A stretch of DNA of 64,000 nucleotides from JBOICV01 sp050740255 (GCA_050740255.1 JBOICV010000092.1:51457-115456), one strand, 5' to 3'; positions 6,768-14,596 are shown, counted from the first letter of the stretch. Notes: generated from the letters alone by a model not told the origin. Numbers and translations are program-made.

Positions 6768-7388
6768 GTGGCCCGTATCCTGAGCCTGTTCCCGAAGCTG
6801 GATAATGCAGCTCAGCGCCTTTCGCTTGCGCTGTACCGCCAGCTGGCTCGGGGCGAACCGGTATCCACAACCCGACTCGCCGCCGCCGTTGATCGCGACG
6901 CATCAGCGGTAAGCGAGCAATTAAGCCAATGGCCCGGCGTGTTTTACGACGAGCAGGGTGCCGTGATCGGCTACTGGGGCTTGAGTATCCACCCGATGGC
7001 GCACCGGTTTCGGGTTAACGGTCGCAATCTCTACACCTGGTGCGCGTGGGACAGCCTGTTCATCCCCGAGTTGCTTGGCGAGACGGCGCACGTTGAGTCG
7101 TTCTGCCCGGTGACGCGGACACCCATCCGGCTCACCGTCACGCCGCAAGGCGTCGAAGACCTACAGCCAGCAACCGCAGTGATGTCGCTGATGCTGCCGG
7201 CCCACAGCAGCGTGATGTCGGACATCGCCGCACGCTTCTGCCACTACGTACACTTCTTTGAATCCGCGAACGCTGCAACGCGTTGGCTGCCCGAGAACCC
7301 CTCAACAATGGTTGTCGGAGTCGGGGAAGGGTTCGAGCTGGGGCGAATGAAGAACGACATTCAGTATCTTGACCAAGCGTTAGCCTGA
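6768..7388 (+). CDS. merB: Organomercurial lyase MerB
   Basis: MerB cleaves carbon-mercury bonds by protonolysis, releasing Hg(II). With the GTG at 6768 (206 residues) the catalytic residues are C92 and D95 (LYTWCAWDSLF) and C158 (ARFCHYVHFF), corresponding to C96, D99 and C159 of the characterised enzyme. The neighbouring residue that is usually a second Cys is His159 here. The N-terminal winged-helix-like region (RGEPVSTTRLAAAVDRD) is also typical. The start is uncertain: a GTG at 6750 inside the preceding gene is in frame. It is the last gene of the mer operon; no merA follows. Confidence 0.9.
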   Translation: MARILSLFPKLDNAAQRLSLALYRQLARGEPVSTTRLAAAVDRDASAVSEQLSQWPGVFYDEQGAVIGYWGLSIHPMAHRFRVNGRNLYTWCAWDSLFIPELLGETAHVESFCPVTRTPIRLTVTPQGVEDLQPATAVMSLMLPAHSSVMSDIAARFCHYVHFFESANAATRWLPENPSTMVVGVGEGFELGRMKNDIQYLDQALA

Positions 7389-7425
7389 TCTCCGGGGACC
7401 GCGCATTTACTGTTTCTATAGCTCG

Positions 7426-8280
7426 TCAGCAATTGCGCCGTTCGCAGGCGAACAGTGTGGCATTCAGTAGCATGGCGATCGTCATCGGTCCGACGCCGCC
7501 GGGTACCGGGGTTATCCAACCCGCGCGGGATCTCGCAGCATCGAATTCCACATCGCCGATCAGTCGTCCGTCGGAGTCGCGGTTGATGCCGACGTCAATC
7601 ACGACTGCGCCCGGTTTTATCCACGCCCCTTTCACAAACTCGGGCTTACCGACGCCGGCCACAACGATGTCGGCTTGCGCGACGATGTCCGCTAGATCGC
7701 GGGTCTTGCTATTGCAGATCGTGACCGTCGCGTCGGCCAGCAGCAGTTCCAGGGCCATCGGCCGCCCGACGATATTGGACGCCCCCACCACCACCGCGCG
7801 CGCGCCGCGAGTGGCGACGCCGGTGGTTTCTATCAGCTTCATCACACCATAAGGCGTGCAAGGGCGCAGCAGCGGACGCTTCTGCGCCAGCCGGCCGAAA
7901 TTAAATGGATGAAAGCCGTCCACATCTTTATCCGGCCGGATGCGCTCCAACACATGCTCAGCGTTGATGTGTGCAGGCAGCGGTAGCTGCAGCAGAATGC
8001 CATCCACGGTTTCATCTGCGTTAAGCCGGTCAATTTCGGCCAGCAGTTCGACCTCGGTCAGTGAGGCGGGCCGATGCAATACTTGCGAGCGAATTCCGAC
8101 TTCGGCGCAGGCTTTGTGCTTGTTGCGCACGTAAATCTCGGACGCTGGATTCTCGCCAAACAGAATGACGGTCAAGCCCGGGGCACGCTGGCCGGCACGC
8201 AGGCGCGCGTCAATGCGCTGCTTGATGCCGGCACGAAGACTGGCAGCGATGGCCTTACCGTCTATCAGTTGGGCGGGCAC
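7426..8280 (-). CDS. folD: Methylenetetrahydrofolate dehydrogenase / methenyl-THF cyclohydrolase
   Basis: Bifunctional cytosolic one-carbon enzyme of 284 residues. Motifs: QLIDGKAIAASLRAG at the N-terminus, the active-site region SEIYVRNKHKACAEVGI with its catalytic Lys, QLPLPAHI, PDKDVDGFHPFNFG, the NADP-binding VVVGASNIVGRPMA and the C-terminal TPVPGGVGPMTIAML. The GTG at 8280 gives VPAQLIDG, matching the family; an ATG at 8334 would add 18 atypical residues. It is convergent with merB and divergent from the tRNA cluster. Confidence 0.96.
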   Translation of the reverse strand: MPAQLIDGKAIAASLRAGIKQRIDARLRAGQRAPGLTVILFGENPASEIYVRNKHKACAEVGIRSQVLHRPASLTEVELLAEIDRLNADETVDGILLQLPLPAHINAEHVLERIRPDKDVDGFHPFNFGRLAQKRPLLRPCTPYGVMKLIETTGVATRGARAVVVGASNIVGRPMALELLLADATVTICNSKTRDLADIVAQADIVVAGVGKPEFVKGAWIKPGAVVIDVGINRDSDGRLIGDVEFDAARSRAGWITPVPGGVGPMTIAMLLNATLFACERRNC

Positions 8281-8340
8281 GGGAGTGGCTAAGCATCGGA
8301 TTCGGGCCGTATTTTCGCATGTTTCGCGCAGCACATTTCA

Positions 8341-8370
8341 TTGACCCGCCCGCCCGCTGGAGCGTATTAT
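8341..8370 (+). promoter_or_regulatory. Sigma-70 promoter of the tRNA cluster
   Basis: TTGACC (8341-8346), an 18-bp spacer and TATTAT (8365-8370), followed by a GC-rich discriminator (TCGCGCCC) typical of stringently controlled tRNA promoters. It lies 50 bp upstream of tRNA-Pro. Confidence 0.7.
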
Positions 8371-8419
8371 TCGCGCCCTTGCGCGGGCAGGAAGCTCGGG
8401 TTGTAGAGGAGTCGATATT

Positions 8420-8496
8420 CGGGGTGTAGCGCAGCCTGGTAGCGCACCTGCCTTGGGCGCAGGTGGTCGGAGGTTCAAATCCTCTCACCCCGACCA
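8420..8496 (+). tRNA. tRNA-Pro (anticodon TGG)
   Basis: A 77-nt cloverleaf with acceptor CGGGGTG/CACCCCG, anticodon stem CCTGC/GCAGG, loop CTTGGGC, TpsiC loop TTCAAAT and encoded CCA end. It reads CCA/CCG-type proline codons. Confidence 0.97.
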
Positions 8497-8520
8497 GCAA
8501 GCTTAGAATATGCGGCATCC

Positions 8521-8597
8521 GTGCCCGTAGCTCAGTTGGATAGAGCAACGGCCTTCTAAGCCGTAGGTCGCAGGTTCGACTCCTGCCGGGCACGCCA
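8521..8597 (+). tRNA. tRNA-Arg (anticodon TCT)
   Basis: A 77-nt cloverleaf with acceptor GTGCCCG/CGGGCAC, anticodon stem ACGGC/GCCGT, loop CTTCTAA, T-loop TTCGACT and encoded GCCA end. Confidence 0.97.
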
Positions 8598-8619
8598 GAA
8601 TTTTATGAGGAGCGATTTT

Positions 8620-8659
8620 CCTTATCCCCTCTCCCTTTGGGAGAGGATGGGTGAGGGTC
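8620..8659 (+). repeat. Palindromic CCCTCTCCC/GGGAGAGG repeat
   Basis: Between tRNA-Arg and tRNA-His lies a hairpin CCTCTCCC-TTT-GGGAGAGG followed by ATGGGTGAGGGTC, of the same CT-rich/AG-rich palindrome style as the elements around tRNA-Leu and within thiL and valS. Confidence 0.75.
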
Positions 8660-8663
8660 AATG

Positions 8664-8739
8664 GTGGCCGTAGCTCAGTTGGTAGAGTCCCGGATTGTGA
8701 TTCCGGTTGTCGCGGGTTCGAGCCCCGTCGGTCACCCCA
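8664..8739 (+). tRNA. tRNA-His (anticodon GTG)
   Basis: A cloverleaf with anticodon stem CCGGA/TCCGG and loop TTGTGAT. A G at 8663 precedes the acceptor and pairs with the discriminator C, the hallmark of tRNA-His. CCA is encoded. Confidence 0.96.
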
Positions 8740-8837
8740 TTTTTTGTGTTACGCAGGCGCGCGTTACATTAAAATGCGCGCCCCTGTTGGATGTTTTGGC
8801 ACAGGATGTGCCAACGCGAAGGCCTGGCCTGAGCGAA

Positions 8838-8867
8838 GGCAATCGAAAATGACATTTTTCGATTGCC
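8838..8867 (+). repeat. Intergenic hairpin between tRNA-His and tRNA-Lys
   Basis: A near-perfect inverted repeat GGCAATCGAAAATG / CATTTTTCGATTGCC with almost no loop and one extra base in one arm. It is not followed by a T run, so it looks like a small REP-type or processing hairpin rather than a terminator. Confidence 0.6.
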
Positions 8868-8910
8868 GTGGCGGCACGGCGGCAGGATGCCCCGTCGCCG
8901 CGGCAGAAAT

Positions 8911-8986
8911 GGGCCGTTAGCTCAGTTGGTAGAGCAGGAGACTCTTAATCTCTTGGTCGTAGGTTCGACTCCTACACGGCCCACCA
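8911..8986 (+). tRNA. tRNA-Lys (anticodon CTT)
   Basis: A 76-nt cloverleaf with acceptor GGGCCGT/ACGGCCC, anticodon loop CTCTTAA, T-loop TTCGACT and encoded CCA. Its 3' 34 nt (8953-8986) are duplicated in split form at 9041-9145. Confidence 0.96.
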
Positions 8987-9040
8987 CTTTCCGCGGTTAC
9001 CAACTTCCAAGTTATTCTGAGAAGCGGCCTTACGGCCGCA

Positions 9041-9145
9041 TTGGTCGTAGGTTGCTCGTCTCATCCCTGAGACGAGTCCTATGGACTCGCTACGCTCGCT
9101 CGGTTTTGCTCCCGGCAAAACCGTCGACTCCTACACGGCCCACCA
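9041..9145 (+). repeat. Split duplicate of tRNA-Lys 3' end (att-like scar)
   Basis: Bases 9041-9053 and 9125-9145 reproduce exactly the 13 + 21 nt that end tRNA-Lys (8953-8986), and similarity continues about 15 nt past CCA. The two parts are separated by a 71-bp insert holding two perfect hairpins: CTCGTCTCA/TGAGACGAG with a 4-nt loop, and CGGTTTTGC/GCAAAACCG with a 5-nt loop. A third hairpin (GCGGCC/GGCCGC) lies just upstream. A 3' tRNA duplication is what site-specific integration leaves, but no integrase is visible. Confidence 0.7.
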
Positions 9146-9159
9146 TTACTTTCCTCGGT

Positions 9160-10629
9160 TCATCGGTTTACGGGGGTGGCGAGTCCGCCGGTAGGCGCGG
9201 CGGCGGCGCCGAGGTACTTATGTTCGATGGCGAGCGGGTCCAGGCGGCGAAACCAGATATCGAACCCGATCTGCAGATAAAGAATGACTTCGCGCCAGCG
9301 CCGGGCGTAAGCCTCCAGCAGACGCCACCGAAATAGCCGGTGTAACGGAATCAACTCGTACTCGTACAGCTTCAACAGCAGGTTGAAAAGCTGCATGCGC
9401 CGCAAGTCGTGCTGTTGTACGCGATAAATGACGCGTTTGCTTATGCTCATGTGCGCAAACATCCTGGACCGCATGGCGTGCTGGAACAAAGCGGCCGAGG
9501 AAAAAAAGCGCAGCATGCGTTGACCGGCAGGGTCTTCGGCCAGCTCCTCGACTTTGCCCCGCGGTAGGTCGTAGCGGAAATAACGCTGGCTGGCGCCCGA
9601 CTTGAGCACGAACAGCAGCGGTGTCTGCCGGAACATCAGGCGCAGAGGCCAAGGCACAGCGCGCGTGAATTTGGCGAAATACTCGGCTATCGGCGGCAAG
9701 GATACCTGCGTCTTGTCTTCCTTTAACTGGGCGTCGCGCAGCTTGTCCTGGATTTGCAACCGGTACTCCGCCAGGTGGCGCTCGCGCTGGCTGAAATAAT
9801 CGTGCGACTGCAAAGTGAAGCCCAGTTTTTCATCCCAAGAGTCGCCGCTGATCATCGTAACGACTTCGGTTACAGGTACGCCGGCCTGCTGGTTTGCGAG
9901 TTCTGCAAAGTCACGCGCTACGGTGTCCGGTGTCTGGATGTGGAGGTTGTAGTGATAGGTATCGGCATGCAGATGACAGTGATTGCTGGCGAAGGGGATC
10001 GCGTAACGCGGTTTGATGTTATTTGCAAACGCGGCAAACAGTTCGCTATACCGCGTCGGATCATCAGCGTATATATTTACCGCATCGGTGAACTCGTAGC
10101 ACAATCTGTCATTAGCCGAGCTGTGGCTGCGCAGCAGGAAATCCACGCGCGGGTGGCGTTCCTTCAACTGCTTAAGCGGTAGGCCCATCAGTTTGGAGTC
10201 GTTGGCGTTCAGCACGACCTGCTGCCCCGCTTCGATAACCAGCGCGCTGTCGGTGGTCGGCAGGAAGTGATAAGAGCTGACCCGGAAATCCGGAGCGATT
10301 GGAAAGCACCCGCCGTGGGGCAGTTCAATCACCTGATCGAATTTCATCCCGTGCAAGTCGTCGCGCATGCGCGTGAAATGATCTTTTGGGATGACAACCG
10401 GAGTGTTGCGCGGAAATTTGCGCAAGCTCGGCCCGTGAAAATGATCCCAGTGGAGGTGGGTCAGGAAGATATAGTCGGGTCGCAGGCTTTCGAGCAACTG
10501 TGGCGACACCGGCGGATAGTTCCACCACGAGCGCCAGTAGCAACTGCCCACCAGCCAGGGATCGATCAGAATTTGCCTGCCTGCGTGCTCGAGCAGCAGG
10601 CCCGCATGAGACAGAATCGTAAATTTCAC
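9160..10629 (-). CDS. MBL-fold metallohydrolase
   Basis: A protein of about 489 residues. The N-terminal half is a metallo-beta-lactamase fold: LIDPWLVG, then the metal motif FLTHLHWDHFHG, with later VLNANDSKL and SHSSANDR. The C-terminal half is rich in Tyr, Arg and Phe and contains no known catalytic motif. The arrangement recalls the UlaG/CMAH-like branch; the substrate is unknown. I prefer the GTG at 10629 (VKFTILSHAG), because the frame upstream to 10764 runs into a strong promoter for the divergent gene. Confidence 0.8.
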   Translation of the reverse strand: MKFTILSHAGLLLEHAGRQILIDPWLVGSCYWRSWWNYPPVSPQLLESLRPDYIFLTHLHWDHFHGPSLRKFPRNTPVVIPKDHFTRMRDDLHGMKFDQVIELPHGGCFPIAPDFRVSSYHFLPTTDSALVIEAGQQVVLNANDSKLMGLPLKQLKERHPRVDFLLRSHSSANDRLCYEFTDAVNIYADDPTRYSELFAAFANNIKPRYAIPFASNHCHLHADTYHYNLHIQTPDTVARDFAELANQQAGVPVTEVVTMISGDSWDEKLGFTLQSHDYFSQRERHLAEYRLQIQDKLRDAQLKEDKTQVSLPPIAEYFAKFTRAVPWPLRLMFRQTPLLFVLKSGASQRYFRYDLPRGKVEELAEDPAGQRMLRFFSSAALFQHAMRSRMFAHMSISKRVIYRVQQHDLRRMQLFNLLLKLYEYELIPLHRLFRWRLLEAYARRWREVILYLQIGFDIWFRRLDPLAIEHKYLGAAAAPTGGLATPVNR

Positions 10630-10757
10630 TGCGCCGACAAATCCGGTCCTTATAGAATCGTTAATGATACTGCGTACACCGGCATTTAACGGCCTGTTAA
10701 TGACGGGGCCGATGCGAGATGCGCCGCGAACGCTGCCGAAGTCCCGAAAAGCCTGAC

Positions 10758-10786
10758 TTGGCACACACTTGGCTTATCCCTATACT
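10758..10786 (+). promoter_or_regulatory. Strong sigma-70 promoter
   Basis: TTGGCA (10758-10763), a 17-bp spacer and TATACT (10781-10786), each one base from consensus. It drives the exported-protein gene at 10878, leaving an 80-nt leader. Confidence 0.8.
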
Positions 10787-10877
10787 GAATTTCGGTGCCA
10801 GGAGTGCCTAGGGTGCGCGGGCGTAGATCTGCGTGCCAGGGGTGATAATCGGGATTACGGATTTTGGGAGGAGAGCA

Positions 10878-11339
10878 ATGCAATCGTTGAAATGGGGGAT
10901 CGGGACCTTGCTGGCGGCGCTGACGCTTGCGGCGCAAGCCGGCACACCGCTGCAGCTTGAACCGCAGATGGGTTTTTATGTCACCCGGTATTTCGGCGCC
11001 ACGGCTGCTGTGCCGACGGAATTCGGTTTTCAGTTCAACTATCGCGATACGACCGGATATGCCTACCCGGCGTATGGATTCAACAGCCGGCCGGCCTTGC
11101 TGGATCTGCGCTTCAATAGCGGCGGCGTGACGGCGCTGAACATCTCTGGCGTCAATGCATTGATGCCGACCTACGTGCTCGGTCAGGACGAGGGCGCGGA
11201 AGACGGTGACGGGTTCCTAAGCAATATCAACTGGGGCCTGGTAGGCATGGTCGCGCTAGGCGGCGGTATTTACTATGCGTCGGAAAATTATCGCGATGAT
11301 CGGGAAGATGATCGCGCACGCGCGCAGGGCGGCGGCTAG
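10878..11339 (+). CDS. Small exported protein of unknown function
   Basis: A 153-residue protein I do not recognise. The ATG at 10878 has a strong Shine-Dalgarno GGGAGGAG. Residues 1-21 form a signal peptide (LLAALTLAAQAG). The mature part is rich in Tyr, Phe, Gly and Asn (GFYVTRYFG, GFQFNYRDTTGYAYP), then a hydrophobic segment WGLVGMVALGGGIYYA, and a charged tail YRDDREDDRARAQGGG. It may be a small membrane- or envelope-associated protein. Its strong promoter and Shine-Dalgarno predict high expression. Confidence 0.75.
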   Translation: MQSLKWGIGTLLAALTLAAQAGTPLQLEPQMGFYVTRYFGATAAVPTEFGFQFNYRDTTGYAYPAYGFNSRPALLDLRFNSGGVTALNISGVNALMPTYVLGQDEGAEDGDGFLSNINWGLVGMVALGGGIYYASENYRDDREDDRARAQGGG

Positions 11340-11559
11340 CCCATATCGCGGAGGCAATACCCAGCCGGAGCTGCTTTGATTCCGCTCGGTCAAACAACGG
11401 GGTGAATCCCGGTTGCCCGCCGCGGCTTGTTAGAGAATACTCAGGCTCATCGGCTTGGGTTTAGAATGTGTTGAGGCCAGGACAGGCCATGAACAAGATG
11501 TAACCGCACTGACCGCCGTCTGTATATCTTGTATCTTGCATATAAGGAATCTGGGGATT

Positions 11560-12648
11560 ATGAATACCGCAAATCATCTGCAACGCGTTCTCCTATTGGC
11601 GCTCACTCTGGGCATCGCACCGCTGGCCGTGGCGCAGGAAGAGGAAGCAGCAGATAGTGGCGGCGATGACGCTGCCGCCGCGTCCGGCGAGATTGACGAC
11701 CGCACCTATATCGGCGTGCTCGGCGGGCTGACCGAGCCGGACAGCGATCGACCACAGGACTACGACGATGCCTATACGCTATCCATCATCGTCGGCTCGC
11801 AGAAGTCCGAAAAGCTGAATACCGAGTGGAATCTCAGCTACAGCACCTTCGAATACAGCATCGGCGTGATCGAGTTCGCCCATGACTTCCAGGTCAATAT
11901 CGGTTACGACATTCTTTATTTCCTGAACCGCGATGGCTGGGCGCCCTTTGGCCTGGCCGGCGTGGCGCTGACCCACGACGCACGTCAGACGTCCGATTCC
12001 CAGCACGCCAGCGTCAACGTCGGCGCGGGTGTGATCAAGCCGTTCAACGACCACGGCGCGGCGTTCCGCGCCGAAGCCCGTTATCTCTACCATTTCGATG
12101 ACAAAGACGGCAACGACGATCCGGCCGACATCCGTTTGGTGGCGGGCATCACCGTGCCGCTTACGGCCAAGCCGGTCCCGCTGCCTCCGCCCCCACCGCC
12201 CCCCACCGCGGTTGATAGCGACGGCGACGGCGTGGTGGATGAGAAAGACAAGTGCCCCGGCACGCTGGCCGGCGTGAAGGTGGACGGCGATGGCTGCGCC
12301 GTGCCGCAGGTGCTCAAGCTGAACGGCGTGAGCTTCGACTTCGATTCGGTGCGCGTCGGCAAGAACGCCCGCACCATCCTGGATGAGGTGAGCGAAGGCA
12401 TCAAAGGCCAGCCCAGCATGCAGGTCGAAATCGCCGGTCATACCGACAACTACGGCGATGAAACCTACAACCAGCAGTTGTCCGAGCGCCGTGCCAAAGC
12501 GGTGCGCGACTATCTGGTGGAAAAAGGTGCGCCGGACGCCAACTTCACCTCCAAGGGTTATGGCGAAGCAGAGCCGGTGGTGGCGAATGACACCGAGGAC
12601 GGGCGCGAAGAGAATCGTCGCGTCGAGTTCCGCATCCTGTCGCAATAA
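11560..12648 (+). CDS. OmpA-family outer membrane protein
   Basis: A 362-residue protein. After a signal peptide (LLLALTLGIAPLAVAQ) comes an acidic linker, then a domain of about 170 residues with alternating aromatic strands (beta-barrel), a Pro hinge (PLPPPPPPPT), a thrombospondin type 3-like calcium motif (DSDGDGVVDEKDKCPGT) and a C-terminal OmpA peptidoglycan-binding domain with FDFDSVRV, IAGHTDNYG, LSERRAKAVRDYL and ENRRVEFRI. It probably anchors the outer membrane to the cell wall. The ATG at 11560 gives a proper signal peptide. The lipoprotein gene 18 bp downstream is likely co-transcribed. Confidence 0.92.
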   Translation: MNTANHLQRVLLLALTLGIAPLAVAQEEEAADSGGDDAAAASGEIDDRTYIGVLGGLTEPDSDRPQDYDDAYTLSIIVGSQKSEKLNTEWNLSYSTFEYSIGVIEFAHDFQVNIGYDILYFLNRDGWAPFGLAGVALTHDARQTSDSQHASVNVGAGVIKPFNDHGAAFRAEARYLYHFDDKDGNDDPADIRLVAGITVPLTAKPVPLPPPPPPPTAVDSDGDGVVDEKDKCPGTLAGVKVDGDGCAVPQVLKLNGVSFDFDSVRVGKNARTILDEVSEGIKGQPSMQVEIAGHTDNYGDETYNQQLSERRAKAVRDYLVEKGAPDANFTSKGYGEAEPVVANDTEDGREENRRVEFRILSQ

Positions 12649-12666
12649 TTATCAGGACTACGACAT

Positions 12667-13137
12667 ATGAATACAGCAATGCTTCGCAAGCTCGCAGCGG
12701 TCGCTATCGCGGCCGTTGCACTGAGTCTCAACGCCTGCCATTCGACCGATACTGAGGGTGGAATTGATCCGACTCAGCCCGGTGGCGGTCCTGGCGCCGG
12801 CGGCGGGCAAGGTGGCTGTCCGCCCGGCAGCGTTTTGAACGGCGCACAATGCACGGTCACCGATCTGGTGGATGAGCTGGCCGAGGTACTGGCGGGCACA
12901 CCGCTGGAAGGCTTCATTCAGTGCCTGGATCCCACCGTGAACGACCTGGCGGAAGGGCCAGATGTGCTGCTGCAGGCGCTGTTGGACGCGCTCGCTAACC
13001 AGGCCGCGGATCCCGCTGCCGTTACGGACGCGGCGACTGCTTTAGCGGACGCGCTGACGTCCTTGACTGTAAACGTACCTAATCTGCTGCTTGCTTTGAC
13101 CGGTGATCCGGCGGCGATTGCCGCGTGCACCACCTGA
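12667..13137 (+). CDS. Putative lipoprotein, ends at an in-frame TGA
   Basis: As annotated this encodes 156 residues: a lipoprotein signal peptide with lipobox LNAC (Cys24), a Gly/Pro-rich linker (GGGPGAGGGQGG) and a helical domain rich in Ala, Leu and Asp (LVDELAEVLAGTPLEGF, LLQALLDALANQAADP). No known family. The TGA at 13135-13137 is followed, in the same frame, by 73 further sense codons that continue the low-complexity, Cys-containing style up to TAA at 13357. A perfect intrinsic terminator follows only after that second stop. The gene is therefore either interrupted by a nonsense mutation or read through. Confidence 0.7.
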   Translation: MNTAMLRKLAAVAIAAVALSLNACHSTDTEGGIDPTQPGGGPGAGGGQGGCPPGSVLNGAQCTVTDLVDELAEVLAGTPLEGFIQCLDPTVNDLAEGPDVLLQALLDALANQAADPAAVTDAATALADALTSLTVNVPNLLLALTGDPAAIAACTT

Positions 13138-13359
13138 GGTGGTAGTGGAGGGGGCGGTGGTGGTGGTACAACTCCCCCGTTTGATGCCAGCGCGCTCTGC
13201 GCCGTTCCCGTGTTGGATCCGGCCATCGTAGGTGCTGCAGGCGGTTCCTGCACTGGCGGTCCTGGCGGCGGTGCAACCCCGGTGGAGCCGACCGCGTTGT
13301 GCGCGATACCGTCACTTGGACCGGCGCTTGCCGGCATCGCAGGCGTGACCTGCCCGTAA
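13138..13359 (+). pseudogene. In-frame continuation of the lipoprotein gene past TGA
   Basis: 73 sense codons in the same frame as the upstream lipoprotein, with no start codon near the beginning. It encodes a Gly-rich linker and then two related units of about 25 residues, each with two Cys: ALCAVPVLDPAIVGAAGG and ALCAIPSLGPALAGIAG. The conserved repeat suggests that this was, or still is, the C-terminal domain of the same protein. A one-base change of TGA (for example to TGC or TGG) would join the two parts. Confidence 0.65.
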
Positions 13360-13376
13360 ACCGCAAAAGCTTGCGA

Positions 13377-13407
13377 GAAGGCCCCGCTTGCGGGGCCTTC
13401 TTTTTTT
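13377..13407 (+). terminator. Rho-independent terminator
   Basis: A perfect stem GAAGGCCCCG/CGGGGCCTTC with a 4-nt loop, followed by seven T. It ends the ompA-lipoprotein transcript 18 bp after the downstream TAA. Confidence 0.95.
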
Positions 13408-13485
13408 GCCGACAAAGGACTGCGTGATTCACAAGCCTACGCAACTCGCTTAGGCTGAACGCTGATATCTGCTGTCAAAGTCCTC

Positions 13486-14592
13486 ATGCGCCGAATGTTC
13501 TTCGTAGCCGCGCTCCTGCTGCTGATTACAGGACTTGCCGGCTATAAATTTTTTTACTCCCGCACGCCGGCCGCCGCCGCGCCGCCGGCGGCGTCAAACG
13601 CGGCGCAGCTTGCCGCCGGCCGCCCGGTCATACCGGTTGAAACTGCCCAAGTGCTACAGGACAGGCTGCGCGACAGCGTGACCGTAGTGGCGGCGCTGAC
13701 GGCAAACGAAGCCGTGGTGATTCGGCCGGAAATCGCGGGTCGCATTGAGGCGATGGCCTTGCGCGAAGGCCAGCCGGTGACACGCGGCAGCTTATTGATT
13801 CAACTCGATGACGCCATTACCGCCGCCGAACTGGCACAGGCCGCCGCCGGCGAGGAACGCGCACAGCGCCTGCGCGACGGCGGCCGCAAGTTGGTCGGAC
13901 AAGGCTATATCAGCGCCACTGAAATGGACCGGCTGGAAACCGAACTCAAACTGGCCGAGGCGAACCGCAAGCTCGCCCAGGCGCGACAGGACAAAACCAG
14001 GATTTACGCGCCGTTCGCCGGTCAGCTCGGCTTGCGCCAGGTCAGCGTGGGCGACTACGTCACGCCGGGCCAGAGTCTGGTCAACCTGGATGATCTCGCC
14101 AGTCTCAAGGTGGATTTCCGTGTGCCGGAAACCTATCTTGCGGCGCTCAGCGTCGGACAGACGATCGAGTTGGAGGTGGACAGCTTTCCAGGTGTGCGCT
14201 TCACCGGCGAGGTTTACGCCCTGGATCCGCAAATTTCCGCGGCGGACCACAGCGTCGCCCTGCGAGCGCGCGTGCCGAATCCGGCCGGACAACTGCGACC
14301 CGGCCTGTTCGCCCGCGTGAATCTGCTGCTGGCGGAGCGGGCCAACGCACTACTTATTCCGGAGCAGGCGGTGTTGCCGCAGGGTGACGGCAATTTCGTG
14401 TATCGCGTGCAGGACGGGCAGGTGAATCTGACCGCCGTCACGCTCGGCCAGCGGCGTCCCGGCCAGGTCGAGGTGTTAAGCGGTCTGCAGCTTGGCGATA
14501 CGGTCGTGACGTCCGGCCAGCAAAAGCTCATCGACGGCGTGCCGGTCGCGCCAGTGGCCGTACCGCCGTCGGCTCCCCGCGCAGCGCCCTGA
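13486..14592 (+). CDS. RND efflux periplasmic adaptor (membrane fusion protein)
   Basis: A 368-residue adaptor joining the inner-membrane pump to an outer-membrane channel. It has an N-terminal membrane anchor (FFVAALLLLITGLAGYKF), a lipoyl half-motif (RPEIAGRIEAMALREGQPV), a short alpha-hairpin (SATEMDRLETELKLAEANRK), the second lipoyl half (TRIYAPFAGQLGLRQVSVGD), then beta-barrel and membrane-proximal domains (PGLFARVNLLLAERANALLIP). It lies 4 bp upstream of the pump gene. No outer-membrane factor gene is nearby, so a TolC-like protein encoded elsewhere is presumably used. Confidence 0.93.
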   Translation: MRRMFFVAALLLLITGLAGYKFFYSRTPAAAAPPAASNAAQLAAGRPVIPVETAQVLQDRLRDSVTVVAALTANEAVVIRPEIAGRIEAMALREGQPVTRGSLLIQLDDAITAAELAQAAAGEERAQRLRDGGRKLVGQGYISATEMDRLETELKLAEANRKLAQARQDKTRIYAPFAGQLGLRQVSVGDYVTPGQSLVNLDDLASLKVDFRVPETYLAALSVGQTIELEVDSFPGVRFTGEVYALDPQISAADHSVALRARVPNPAGQLRPGLFARVNLLLAERANALLIPEQAVLPQGDGNFVYRVQDGQVNLTAVTLGQRRPGQVEVLSGLQLGDTVVTSGQQKLIDGVPVAPVAVPPSAPRAAP

Positions 14593-14596
14593 ATCA

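Noticed and set aside
8838..8867. Hairpin between tRNA-His and tRNA-Lys as a Rho-independent terminator
   Set aside because: The only T run is within the stem; no T tract follows, and the tRNA cluster continues downstream.
10630..10764. N-terminal extension of the MBL-fold protein to the ATG at 10764
   Set aside because: The extension would run into the strong divergent promoter at 10758-10786, and the conserved fold starts at the GTG at 10629.
13135..13137. TGA in the lipoprotein gene as a selenocysteine codon
   Set aside because: No stem-loop resembling a bacterial SECIS follows directly; the downstream bases are a GGT/GGA-rich glycine run, and the protein is not a known selenoprotein.
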